Notes: a model not told the origin generated them from the letters alone. Counted from the stretch's first letter, positions 9,158 to 17,134 are shown. The stretch is 64,000 bases of DNA from Desulfobacteraceae bacterium (GCA_024225635.1 JAAEMK010000272.1:18539-82538); one strand, 5' to 3'. Program-made: numbers and translations.

Positions 9158-11230
9158 TTATGCGGTTTTGATGTCAGGGTTGTAACATAGCCTGCAACAG
9201 TTGAGACATCGGTTAGCTTCCTTGAGCGCCTCTTTCTCGGGAAGTACGAGATCCACCTCCACAAACGAATCGAGCCGCTTGTCAACCGGGAGTTCCGGCA
9301 TCTTGGCACGCTTCCTGGGGGTGATGCCCTTGACCGTGGTGAAGATGGACTCTTTGATTCTCCGGTGCTGGAGGGAATCGATTACGGGTTCGACCTTCTC
9401 GCCCTTGAGAAAGAGATCGATGGACCGGGCTGCCCTTCTTCCGCCGCCGATTGCGTCAACAACCAGGGAGGGGCCTGTTGCGGCGTCTCCCGCCGTGAAC
9501 ACATAGGGGATGGTGGACTGAAGGGTTTCGGGGTTGTTTTCAATGGTGTTCCACCGGGTGAGCTCCAGCTCCGCCATCCTGGGATGGGGATCCTGCTTGA
9601 AGCTGGCCTCCGGGGACTGGCCAATGGCCGTGACAATGGTGTCCACCCGAAGAAGCGTCTCGGAGCCTTCGATGGGCTCGGGCCTTCTACGGCCTGATGC
9701 ATCGGGTTCGCCAAGCTGCATCTCAAGGTATTCCAGGTGGGTGACATGGCCTTCATCGTTGCCGACCACCTTGGTGGGGGCGGCAAGGAAGACAAATTCA
9801 ACACCCTCTTCCTCGGAGGCGACAATCTCCACCTCGTTGGCCGGCATCTCTTTCCTGGTTCGCCTGTAGACCATGTATACCTTTTCAAGTCCAAGCCTCA
9901 GCATGGTCCTGGCGCAGTCCACGGCGGTGTTGCCGCCGCCGATGACGGCCGCGGTCTTTCCAAGGGGGAGCTGTTCGCCGCCGGCCCTTCTGGAAAGCAT
10001 GTCGATACCGGTAAAGCAGCCTTCAAGGTCTTCCCCGGGGATGCCCAGCTCATAGTCCTGCCATGCGCCGACACCGAGGAATACGGCGTTGTAGCCTGCC
10101 GCCATCAGGGAACCAAGGCCGAAGTCCACACCGAATTTCACGTGGTTGTAACTCTTGATGCCCAGGTTGAGAATCCCTTCGATCTCCCAGTCCAGTACCT
10201 CGTCGGGCAGTCTGTACTCCGGGATGCCGTAGCGGATCATTCCGCCGAGTTTCGGCATGCTCTCGAAGAGGGAAACCTCATGGCCCAGCCGTCTCAGGAA
10301 GTAGGCACAGCTCAGGCCCGAGGGACCGGAGCCCACGACGGCCACCTTTTTACCGGTGTCCGGTGCGCACTTGATGGGGATTCGGGCGCCTGAGAGCATC
10401 TCGTAATCGGCGACAAACCGCTTGAGCTGGTTGATGGAGACCGCCTCGTCTTCAATGCCCCTGCGGCATTCCGATTCGCAGGGGTGGGGGCATACACGGC
10501 CGCAGGAGAGCAGCAGCGGGTTTCGCATGCGGATCGTCTGGACCGCACCCAGGTAATCGCCGCGCTTGATCTGGGAGATGTACATGGGGATGTTGATCTC
10601 GGCCGGGCAGGTCTGGGCGCAGGGGGCCAGGGGGTCGTGCTTCTGGTTGAACTTGAGCAGCTTTTCAGACATGCTCCTGACCTCGATAATATCCTTGGGG
10701 CATGCCTTCATGCAGGCGCCGCAGCCAACGCACTTGTTGTCGTCCACCACCGGGTGTCCGTCGCTGCCCATGGTGACAGCGTCGAAATTGCATGCCTTGA
10801 CGCAATCGCCAAGTCCGATGCATCCGATGTGGCAATCCCGCATGCCGCCAAATACCACGGACATGGCCTTGCAGGAGGTGACGCCCATATAGTGGTACTT
10901 GTTGGTGGCCCGGGTGCCGCCTTCACACATGTTGTAGGCCTGGTGGGGTTCCGCTGTTCCCGGATCCATTCCCATGACGGCAGCGACATTGGCGATGCCT
11001 TCGGGGCTTGAGATCACGCAGACGCTCGGTGCCGCCTTGCCCGTGACCACGGCTTCGGCGGCGGCGCTGCATCCGGCATAACCGCATCCGCCGCAGTTTG
11101 CGCCGGCCAGGTTCTCCTCCACCAGGGCAATCCTGGGATCTTCATATACATGGAATATCTTGGAGGCAAAGCTGAGAACGATGCCGCAGGCGCCGCCAAG
11201 GCCTAACATGAAAATTAGTGCTTCCGTCAT
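9158..11230 (-). CDS. rnfB: RnfB fused to a GltD/NfnB-like NAD(P)H oxidoreductase module
   Basis: At 690 residues it is more than twice the usual RnfB length. Residues 1-30 are a membrane anchor. The RnfB iron-sulfur domain follows (C46, C49, C54, C71), then two ferredoxin motifs (CIGLGDCVKAC, CVGCGACMKACP). From about 195 a GltD-type module begins with its own cysteine region (CAQTCP; CGRVCPHPCESEC at 243-255). It continues with the FAD loop VVGSGPSGLSCAY (G300) and the NAD(P)H-site motif AAVIGGGNTAVDCA (431-436), and ends in a Cys-rich tail CLNCCRLC. RnfB normally exchanges electrons with ferredoxin. The added module resembles the small subunit of glutamate synthase and the large subunit of NfnAB. 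The fusion is one continuous frame with no sign of error. Confidence 0.93.
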   Translation of the reverse strand: MTEALIFMLGLGGACGIVLSFASKIFHVYEDPRIALVEENLAGANCGGCGYAGCSAAAEAVVTGKAAPSVCVISSPEGIANVAAVMGMDPGTAEPHQAYNMCEGGTRATNKYHYMGVTSCKAMSVVFGGMRDCHIGCIGLGDCVKACNFDAVTMGSDGHPVVDDNKCVGCGACMKACPKDIIEVRSMSEKLLKFNQKHDPLAPCAQTCPAEINIPMYISQIKRGDYLGAVQTIRMRNPLLLSCGRVCPHPCESECRRGIEDEAVSINQLKRFVADYEMLSGARIPIKCAPDTGKKVAVVGSGPSGLSCAYFLRRLGHEVSLFESMPKLGGMIRYGIPEYRLPDEVLDWEIEGILNLGIKSYNHVKFGVDFGLGSLMAAGYNAVFLGVGAWQDYELGIPGEDLEGCFTGIDMLSRRAGGEQLPLGKTAAVIGGGNTAVDCARTMLRLGLEKVYMVYRRTRKEMPANEVEIVASEEEGVEFVFLAAPTKVVGNDEGHVTHLEYLEMQLGEPDASGRRRPEPIEGSETLLRVDTIVTAIGQSPEASFKQDPHPRMAELELTRWNTIENNPETLQSTIPYVFTAGDAATGPSLVVDAIGGGRRAARSIDLFLKGEKVEPVIDSLQHRRIKESIFTTVKGITPRKRAKMPELPVDKRLDSFVEVDLVLPEKEALKEANRCLNCCRLCYNPDIKTA

Positions 11231-11283
11231 AATAACCTCGTCTCAAAGGTTTATTTTAATATATACCATCTGATGACTAATGT

Positions 11284-11859
11284 TTAAACCATTCCTTTGA
11301 ATGCATAGAACGAAAGGGCGATCATTCCCGCGGTAACAAGCCCCAGGGATGTGTCCTGGAGGGGCTGGGGCACCCTTGCGATATTGATTCGCTCCCTGAG
11401 ACCTGCAAAAAGCACCAGGGCAAGGCCGAATCCGATGGCGTAGCTGAAGGAAGCCACGATCGCCTGGAGAAAGGTGTACTCCTCCTTGATGTTGATGAGG
11501 CAGGCACCCATGACCGCACAGTTTGTCGTGATCAGGGGCAGGAAGATGCCCAGGCCCGCGTAAAGGGCCGGGATGCTCTTTTTAAGGAACATCTCCACAA
11601 ACTGCACCAGGGAGGCGATTACCAGGATAAAGGAGAGGGTCCGCAGGTATTCGATGTTCAGGGGTTTCAAAAGATAGGTGTCGGTGATCCAGGTGATGAT
11701 CCCCGCCATGACCAGTACGAATACAACGGCCATGCTCATGCCCGCGGCGGTTTCCATCTTCTTGGAGGTGCCGAGAAAGGGACAGTTGCCGAGGAACTGG
11801 GCAAGGAGAATGTTGTTTACAAATATGCAGCTTATGGCAAGAACAAAATAGTCAGTCAT
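11284..11859 (-). CDS. rnfA: Rnf complex membrane subunit RnfA
   Basis: The 191-residue product has six hydrophobic segments and the RnfA/NqrE signature at its start (NNILLAQFLGNCPFLG). The Cys in GNCPFLG and the later NCAVMGACL are the residues that in homologues hold the intramembrane [2Fe-2S] cluster shared with RnfE. It forms part of the ion-translocating core. A good AAGGAG ribosome binding site lies upstream, and the gene is 11 bp after rnfE and 53 bp before rnfB. Confidence 0.95.
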   Translation of the reverse strand: MTDYFVLAISCIFVNNILLAQFLGNCPFLGTSKKMETAAGMSMAVVFVLVMAGIITWITDTYLLKPLNIEYLRTLSFILVIASLVQFVEMFLKKSIPALYAGLGIFLPLITTNCAVMGACLINIKEEYTFLQAIVASFSYAIGFGLALVLFAGLRERINIARVPQPLQDTSLGLVTAGMIALSFYAFKGMV

Positions 11860-11870
11860 TGCAAGGCTCC

Positions 11871-12464
11871 TTATTTTTTACCTATGAGGTTCATCAGGCA
11901 GAGCATGAGCCCAAGGCATACAAAGGCGCCGGGCGCCTGAACCATGAAGGTGAAGGGTTGAAAATCAGGCCCGAACACGGGGGCGCCAAGGATGGTTCCG
12001 GATCCCAGGCTCTCCCGGACGGCGCCCAGGGCGCCAAGGGACAGGGTGAATCCGATGCCCATGCCAAGGCCGTCGGCAATGGCCAGGTGGGGGGCGTTCT
12101 TGCCGGCAAACGCTTCTGCGCGGCCCAGCACGATACAGTTAACAACGATGAGGGGGATGAAGATACCGAGCTTGAGAAACAGCTCATAGGTAAATGCCTG
12201 CATCAACAGCTCCACGATGGTTACGAAGGTGGCGATAATAACGATGTAGCAGGCGATCCTCACCTTTGCGGGAATGATATTTCTCAACAGGCTGACAAGG
12301 AAGTTTGAACAGATAAGTACAAAGGTCGTTGCCATCCCCATTCCGATTCCGTTTTCAACGCTCTGGGTTACAGCGAGCACGGGACAGAGTCCCAGGACCA
12401 GCCTGAACGGGGGAAGCTCGGCCCAGAGTCCTTTAGTGAATTCTTTTGCCAATGATTGAGCCAT
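11871..12464 (-). CDS. rnfE: Rnf complex membrane subunit RnfE
   Basis: The product has 197 residues and six predicted membrane segments. LVLGLCPVLAVTQSVENG near the N-terminus and FIPLIVVNCIVLGRAEAF are RnfE/NqrD signatures. The cysteines in GLCP and VNCIVLGR correspond to those that coordinate the intramembrane cluster with RnfA. It lies between rnfG (gap 12 bp) and rnfA (gap 11 bp), the classical Rnf order G-E-A. Confidence 0.95.
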   Translation of the reverse strand: MAQSLAKEFTKGLWAELPPFRLVLGLCPVLAVTQSVENGIGMGMATTFVLICSNFLVSLLRNIIPAKVRIACYIVIIATFVTIVELLMQAFTYELFLKLGIFIPLIVVNCIVLGRAEAFAGKNAPHLAIADGLGMGIGFTLSLGALGAVRESLGSGTILGAPVFGPDFQPFTFMVQAPGAFVCLGLMLCLMNLIGKK

Positions 12465-12476
12465 AACTATTATCTC

Positions 12477-13073
12477 CTAATTGGCCAAATTGGTGATCTG
12501 GTTGTTGATCTCGGGTTTCAGCTTCGCATAGAGCTCCCGGGCCTTTGTTGCCGCAATGCAGACACCCTTGGAGGTGATGGTGGCGCCGGACATGGCATCG
12601 ATATCGCCGCCGTCGCTCTTGACTGAAAAGCCATTTCCAAGGGCCAGGCCTTCAAACTGGCCGGCAAAGGATGGGTCATCCTTGGCCCTGGAACCCACGC
12701 CTGGTGTTTCGCTGTGGGTTGTTACCCGCACCCCGATGACGGTGTCGTCCTCAAGGTTGATGCCGACCATGAGGCCGATTTCACCCTCAAATCCCTTGCC
12801 TTTTGTCTCAAAGGCGACGGCATAGGGATTTCCGTCCTGTTTGCCTACAAAGAAAGTGTTTTCCGTGCCGTCGTCGCCTGTCAGTTTGAAACGGTCCTGT
12901 AAGGGATCGTTTGAAACGTCGCTGAGAATGGCCTTGATCGCCGGCGCTTTCTGAAACTTGAGAACCTGATTTTCAATTTGAACCTGTGTGTTGCTTCTGA
13001 CGGTGGCAAGCAGACCGCCTGAAAAGGCGCTAAGAACCGTCAGGACAACAACCATGCTTATCATTTCACGCAT
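12477..13073 (-). CDS. rnfG: Rnf complex flavoprotein subunit RnfG
   Basis: The 198-residue protein has one N-terminal membrane anchor (residues about 5-24) and an exported FMN-binding domain. The flavinylation motif MSGATITS is intact, with the acceptor Thr at residue 165. GVRVTTHSETPGVGSRA is the other family signature. FMN is expected to be attached by ApbE (7425-8459). The start overlaps rnfD by 8 bp. Confidence 0.95.
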   Translation of the reverse strand: MREMISMVVVLTVLSAFSGGLLATVRSNTQVQIENQVLKFQKAPAIKAILSDVSNDPLQDRFKLTGDDGTENTFFVGKQDGNPYAVAFETKGKGFEGEIGLMVGINLEDDTVIGVRVTTHSETPGVGSRAKDDPSFAGQFEGLALGNGFSVKSDGGDIDAMSGATITSKGVCIAATKARELYAKLKPEINNQITNLAN

Positions 13074-14034
13074 TGTTCACACCCTTTCCCAGAGCTTTGG
13101 GCCTGATCCTGTCGATGAGTGGGTTAATAAGGTTTATCAGGAGAACCGCAAACACGGTGCCGTCGGGATAGGAACCGATGTTCCTGATGAGAATCGTCAT
13201 GATCCCTCCCATGGCTCCGTAGATGATCATGGGCACCAGGTTGACCGGTGAAGATGAGTTCTCCGTTGCAAGGAAAAAGGCGGCCAGAAGCGTATACCCT
13301 GTAAAAAGATGGAACAGGGGACATGCATAGAGATCCGGGTTGACGAGCCTGAAAATCCAGGCGGTGAGCAGCAGGCCTGCCACATAGGACAGGGAGATCT
13401 CCCACCGGATGTAGCCCCTCAGTATGAGGTAGATGCCGCCGAGGATGATGCCCGCGCCAAAGACGGTGCCGATGGAGCCTACCTGGCTTCCCATGGCTAA
13501 TTCCTTGACCTGGAACAGGTCCGTGGCAGCAACTCCCTGGTGCTTGAGGGCTGCCAGGGGGGCCAGGGCGGTGAAGTCGAATTCGTAGTTGAGCAGGGCT
13601 GCGTCAAAGTCGAAGACGCTCTTCCAGGAGACCAGGAGCACCGCGATACCGACAACTGCGGGGTTAAAGGGATTGCCCCCGATGCCGCCGTAGATCATTT
13701 TGCCTACCACAACCGCGATAAAGGTGCCGAGCAGGACGATCCACCAGGGGGCCGTGGCGGGAAGCATCATCCCGACCAGCAGGCCGATGGCGGCTGCGTC
13801 GTAGTCGGTGATGGTGATATCCCGCTTTGAGATGAAGTTAAAGGCAAGTTCCCAGAGTATGGCCGCGGAAACCGCCAGGGAAAGCACGCCAAGGGCGGGG
13901 GCGCCGAACTTGAGAACGCCGAAAAGCGCCGCAGGCAGTGCCGCCAGGATGAAGTTCAGGTTCATTGCCGCGATGGTGTCGCCATCGTGCCAGAACGGGG
14001 CATGGGATACGGTGTATTTGTTCTGTTTATTCAT
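13066..14034 (-). CDS. rnfD: Rnf complex membrane subunit RnfD
   Basis: The 322-residue multi-pass protein has the NPFNPAVVGIAVLL and GYTLLAAFFLATENSSSPV segments of the RnfD/NqrB family. In homologues a covalent FMN sits on Thr in a D-x-x-S-G-A-T motif. Here the equivalent region reads HQGVAATDLFQV: Thr171 is kept, but the S-G before A-T is replaced by V-A. It should still be a substrate for ApbE, but this is inference. The gene overlaps rnfC by 8 bp and rnfG by 8 bp. Confidence 0.93.
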   Translation of the reverse strand: MNKQNKYTVSHAPFWHDGDTIAAMNLNFILAALPAALFGVLKFGAPALGVLSLAVSAAILWELAFNFISKRDITITDYDAAAIGLLVGMMLPATAPWWIVLLGTFIAVVVGKMIYGGIGGNPFNPAVVGIAVLLVSWKSVFDFDAALLNYEFDFTALAPLAALKHQGVAATDLFQVKELAMGSQVGSIGTVFGAGIILGGIYLILRGYIRWEISLSYVAGLLLTAWIFRLVNPDLYACPLFHLFTGYTLLAAFFLATENSSSPVNLVPMIIYGAMGGIMTILIRNIGSYPDGTVFAVLLINLINPLIDRIRPKALGKGVNNA

Positions 14035-15307
14035 TGGTAGCCTCCGTTTCCAGTTCTATCAGCTGGTGCTTTCCAAGTCGAATGTATTGAAACAGAGGAA
14101 TTCTTGCGGTGCAGACGTAGCTGCACAGGCCGCATTCGATGCACGACGTAAGATCAAAACTGTCGGCAGCCTCTTCATACAAGTCCGCTTCAAGGTAGCG
14201 AACCAGCAGGTTGACAGGTACATTGGCGGGGCATACCCGGACGCATTTCCCGCAGTTGATACAGGGGTAATCGGATACATAGGGAATCTGTTCCCTGTCC
14301 TGGATCTGGACGGTATCCATGTCGGGGGTCACCGGATGGTAAAGGGTGTAGGCCGCGTGTCCCGTCATGGGGCCGCCGATGATGATCCTGTCCTTCTCAT
14401 TGGTCTGGAGGTTGAACTGCTTGAAAATCCGGTGGAGTGGGGTGCCGATGACCGCCTGTACCAGATGTCTGGTTCCGTCCTTGGCAATAACCGTAAGGGT
14501 TTTATCGTAAACAAGCTCTTTTTTGGCAAAGGCCCTGGCCAGGGAGATGATCCCTTCCACGCTCACGAATGTGACCCCGCAATCCTCACAGGTGGCGCCC
14601 GGGTCCGGTATGATCTCCAGGTGGTCCTTCATGACCATATGGGGCAGGGCCTTGGGGTAAACCTGGGAGATTTTGAGAACCTGCACCCCCTCGGCGGAAA
14701 AACCGTCGCCTGCGTCCTCGGGAACGGTGATGGCGATTTTGGGGATACCGGTCATCTGCCTGAGAATATGTATTCCCTGGGAGATCTCGTCTTTTGCTGT
14801 TTTCAGCAGGTACTGCCGGGTGGTGGACATGAGGTCCGAGTCTGTTCCCTCAATCACAAGGGTGTTGATCTTACGGTCCGGATCGGTGAAGTGTGACAGG
14901 GGCGGGGCCCCGGGCAGGGAGCGAAGGAAGTCGTCGGCGGTCTTCAGGCTGGGTGTGTCGGCAAATTCCGAGAACCCGTTGACTGCCGTGTCTTTCTCAT
15001 CCCGTTCGACGATGAAATAGGTAGCAATGGTGCCGAAGTCCCCTGTGTAGGAGGCGATGGAGGTTATGGTGCCGGAAACGGGGGATACGGCGTATTCCGT
15101 GCTCTCTTTGTAGAGAAAGAGCCGCTCTCCCCTCTTGACCGTGTCTCCCTTCTTGATCAGGGTTTCCCGGGTGCTGTCCAGGGGCTCGTGGAGCAGGAGC
15201 ACTAATCTGGGTGGGATTGGAATTGTTTCCGGTTTCTTGGGATCGGGCTCAACCCGATCGCACAAGAGCCTGGGGCCAGTTAATTTGATAAATGATCTCT
15301 TAATCAT
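14027..15307 (-). CDS. rnfC: RnfC-type subunit lacking the canonical NADH/FMN motif
   Basis: The 426-residue product has an RnfC-like N-terminal lipoyl/SLBB-like part (PLDSTRETLIKKGDTVKRGE, SPVSGTITSI). It also has two C-terminal ferredoxin motifs (C349, C352, C355, C359 and C389, C392, C395, C399; NCGKCVRVCP, ECGLCSYVCT). The glycine-rich G-x-G-G-A-G-F-P-T loop that binds FMN and NADH in RnfC and NuoF is missing. The expected place (residues 128-162) reads SLPGAPPLSHFTDPDRKINT and then VIEGTDSDL, instead of the usual NGAECEP. The YP-x-G-x-EKQL segment is also lost (YPKALPHMVM). A new pair, C240xxC243, appears. It follows the cytochrome gene after 70 bp and is translationally coupled to rnfD. 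Confidence 0.9.
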   Translation of the reverse strand: MIKRSFIKLTGPRLLCDRVEPDPKKPETIPIPPRLVLLLHEPLDSTRETLIKKGDTVKRGERLFLYKESTEYAVSPVSGTITSIASYTGDFGTIATYFIVERDEKDTAVNGFSEFADTPSLKTADDFLRSLPGAPPLSHFTDPDRKINTLVIEGTDSDLMSTTRQYLLKTAKDEISQGIHILRQMTGIPKIAITVPEDAGDGFSAEGVQVLKISQVYPKALPHMVMKDHLEIIPDPGATCEDCGVTFVSVEGIISLARAFAKKELVYDKTLTVIAKDGTRHLVQAVIGTPLHRIFKQFNLQTNEKDRIIIGGPMTGHAAYTLYHPVTPDMDTVQIQDREQIPYVSDYPCINCGKCVRVCPANVPVNLLVRYLEADLYEEAADSFDLTSCIECGLCSYVCTARIPLFQYIRLGKHQLIELETEATNE

Positions 15308-15377
15308 AACAAACCTTTACCTGGTAATAATGGTTCATGCATTGAGTCGGTCAATCAGCGGTCAGGCCGGTTGCCGA

Positions 15378-15743
15378 CTATATTGCATGGCATGAGTTGC
15401 ACTCCACGGGGCCGGCTCCTGCATCTTCGTGGCATCCCTTGCACTGGGCGTGGAATGCGTCCGCCCTTCCGGGCATATCTTCATCGCCGGTAGCTTCGTG
15501 GCACTCGCTGCAGTTGTATACCTCATCATCCTCGATGTTGTGGTGACAATCCACACAAGACAGGTCATAATCTGCCTTGTGGGTCATGTGACCAAACAGA
15601 ACCTTTCCGGCGGCATTTGGAAACATCAGCCGGACGGGTTCATCCGGTGCTGGCGGGGGAAATGAGGCATAGCAGACTATGCCGGTGATTAGAAGTACGA
15701 TCGCAAGGAGCAGGGTGATCTTCAGGTCTTTCTTCGGGGTCAT
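15378..15743 (-). CDS. Membrane-anchored tetraheme c-type cytochrome
   Basis: The 121-residue protein has an N-terminal anchor or signal (residues 8-24) and four c-heme sites: CVDCH (63-67), CSECH (78-82), CKGCH (101-105) and CNSCH (115-119). Upstream histidines in KVLFGHMTHKADYDLSC fit bis-His ligation of the cytochrome c3/c7 type. It heads the rnf operon, with GATGAGGG as a ribosome binding site. It probably sits on the outer face and passes electrons between the Rnf complex and periplasmic cytochromes or the quinone pool. Cytochromes linked to rnf genes are known from sulfate reducers and from Methanosarcina; the exact partner here is inference. Confidence 0.9.
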   Translation of the reverse strand: MTPKKDLKITLLLAIVLLITGIVCYASFPPPAPDEPVRLMFPNAAGKVLFGHMTHKADYDLSCVDCHHNIEDDEVYNCSECHEATGDEDMPGRADAFHAQCKGCHEDAGAGPVECNSCHAI

Positions 15744-15768
15744 GGTGTTTTGCCCTCATCGTCTAAAA

Positions 15769-15791
15769 ATCGTTAGTAATAATCGAACGAT
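15769..15791. promoter_or_regulatory. Inverted repeat upstream of the rnf operon
   Basis: ATCGTT at 15769-15774 and AACGAT at 15786-15791 form a 6-bp inverted repeat with an 11-bp spacer. It is 26 bp upstream of the cytochrome start codon, in an AT-rich gap of 145 bp. It could be an operator or part of the 5' leader. The arms are short, so chance is possible. Confidence 0.25.
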
Positions 15792-15888
15792 AAAACGAAA
15801 AAAAAACTTTGATTCATTTATCGCAGAACCAGTCAAGTTACAAGCAAAAATTAAATTTTTTTAATGAATATCAGTTAAAAGGAGATGG

Positions 15889-16332
15889 TTAGGAATCCTT
15901 CTGTCTAGAAATTCTGATAAGAAAAGGCTTGAATTCCTTGTTGTTGGATAGGCGGTTGCTGATTGTCCGTATGATGATAAAGGACAGGGCAAAGGATGCA
16001 AGGCCTGCCAAAAGGGATGTGAGGGACGGGTCTGTCCCGAATCGGGGGGCAAGGGACTGGCCTGTGGCTGCCCCTGCAATTAAAAGAATGATGGGAAAAA
16101 TGTAGAGCATGAAGGTTAGTTTGAGCAGGGGAGCGGTCTTGAACCCGATAACGACACGATCGCCTTCGCAGGCGTTGATCGTGTTGCTCACCTGGACAAT
16201 CATTCCCTTGCCGTTGTCGTTTGATTCGCATGAGTCGCATGCATCGCATGACTCACACGCTTTGGAGCGTACTGTTTTTACCCATGCCATTGAACTGTTG
16301 GTGCCGGTGATAATACCTTCTTCTGTAAACAT
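15889..16332 (-). CDS. SoxR-reducing system protein RseC family
   Basis: The start at 16332 (MFTEEGIITG) gives 147 residues. An in-frame ATG at 16404 would add 24 residues unlike the family, so it was not used. The N-terminus holds a cysteine cluster of the form CxxCxxCxxC (KACESCDACDSCESN). Two transmembrane helices follow (about 76-98 and 108-130). RseC-family proteins are often encoded with rnf/rsx genes and act in SoxR reduction or sigma-E control in gammaproteobacteria. Here the gene lies just upstream of the rnf operon on the same strand, so a role in iron-sulfur or redox maintenance of Rnf is plausible. Confidence 0.8.
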   Translation of the reverse strand: MFTEEGIITGTNSSMAWVKTVRSKACESCDACDSCESNDNGKGMIVQVSNTINACEGDRVVIGFKTAPLLKLTFMLYIFPIILLIAGAATGQSLAPRFGTDPSLTSLLAGLASFALSFIIIRTISNRLSNNKEFKPFLIRISRQKDS

Positions 16333-16400
16333 AGTTAGATCTTTCAATTCTAAAATTAAAATCAGATGAAAACCGTGACGGATTTCAGGTTCAAGTGCGG

Positions 16401-16709
16401 TCAAGCATATAGGCTGATGCCCATGGATCTCTTCTTCTGTTCATATTCCCGGTCAAGTTGCCGGCGTTCCTGCTGGTATTCTCTTTCCAGTTCCTGCTTT
16501 CTCGTGTTGTGCTGCTGTTCCAGTTTCTCCTGTTTGCCGGCATAATCCCTTTGAAGAGTCCGGGCCTTCTGGGAAAGTTTAATGTTGTAGCTCGATTCTT
16601 CGGTTGAACTCTCCTTCTTCTGCGCAACGGAGGTGAGAGGGGGTGTCGTCTGCACTCTATTGTACTTATTGAATCGTGATGCTGCCGTGCCGGATACTAC
16701 AGTCGGCAT
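16401..16709 (-). CDS. Small coiled-coil protein of unknown function
   Basis: The 102-residue product has a Ser/Thr-rich N-terminal half. A highly charged Lys/Glu/Gln/Arg C-terminal helix of about 55 residues (KLEQQHNTRKQELEREYQQE) is predicted to form a coiled coil. No signal peptide or membrane segment is visible. A strong ribosome binding site (AAGGAGGAG) precedes the ATG, which supports real expression. It lies between the RseC gene and another small gene on the same strand. I do not recognise the family. Confidence 0.65.
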   Translation of the reverse strand: MPTVVSGTAASRFNKYNRVQTTPPLTSVAQKKESSTEESSYNIKLSQKARTLQRDYAGKQEKLEQQHNTRKQELEREYQQERRQLDREYEQKKRSMGISLYA

Positions 16710-16742
16710 TGTTCTCTCCTCCTTGTTCTAAATCTCCGGAGG

Positions 16743-17048
16743 TCAGGCCACCAGGTCAACTAATCTTGTGGAACCCTGGTCCTGCCTGGGAGTGACATCG
16801 GGAGTCGGTGGTGACTCATTTGCAGGCGGGGGCTCCTGGTTTGCCTGCTCTGCCCGAAGCGCTTCCCGTCCCTGGTTGGTGATGGAAACCTGGTACGCCT
16901 CGTTTGAAAGATTGACATCTCTCTGCTCCCTGGCCGGTGTGGGTGTTTCCGGGGTCTGCTCCCTTGCCGGGGGGGTGGCCGGGGGTGCCGCTTCAAGATT
17001 CTGTGCCTGGAAATAATGATGTGAGCCGCTTACGCTGTTGATATTCAT
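16743..17048 (-). CDS. Small Pro/Glu-rich protein of unknown function
   Basis: The 101-residue product begins MNINSVSGSHHYFQAQN. Low-complexity Pro/Thr/Glu stretches flank a short folded-looking core (VNLSNEAYQVSITNQGREAL). A clear GGGAGG ribosome binding site precedes the start. No signal peptide, membrane segment or known domain is seen. The core resembles segments found in small proteins near flagellar or motility genes, but this is only an impression. It is upstream of the coiled-coil gene and probably cotranscribed (33-bp gap). Confidence 0.6.
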   Translation of the reverse strand: MNINSVSGSHHYFQAQNLEAAPPATPPAREQTPETPTPAREQRDVNLSNEAYQVSITNQGREALRAEQANQEPPPANESPPTPDVTPRQDQGSTRLVDLVA

Positions 17049-17134
17049 TATTAACCTCCCAAATTCTCGGTTGCTTCATTTATATAGAGAATATACCCTT
17101 GAACTTGTCAAAGTCAATTTTTTTATTTTTTATG

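Noticed and set aside
9158-15307. Na+-NQR instead of Rnf
   Set aside because: RnfB with ferredoxin motifs and the C-D-G-E-A-B order identify Rnf; there is no NqrF-like subunit.
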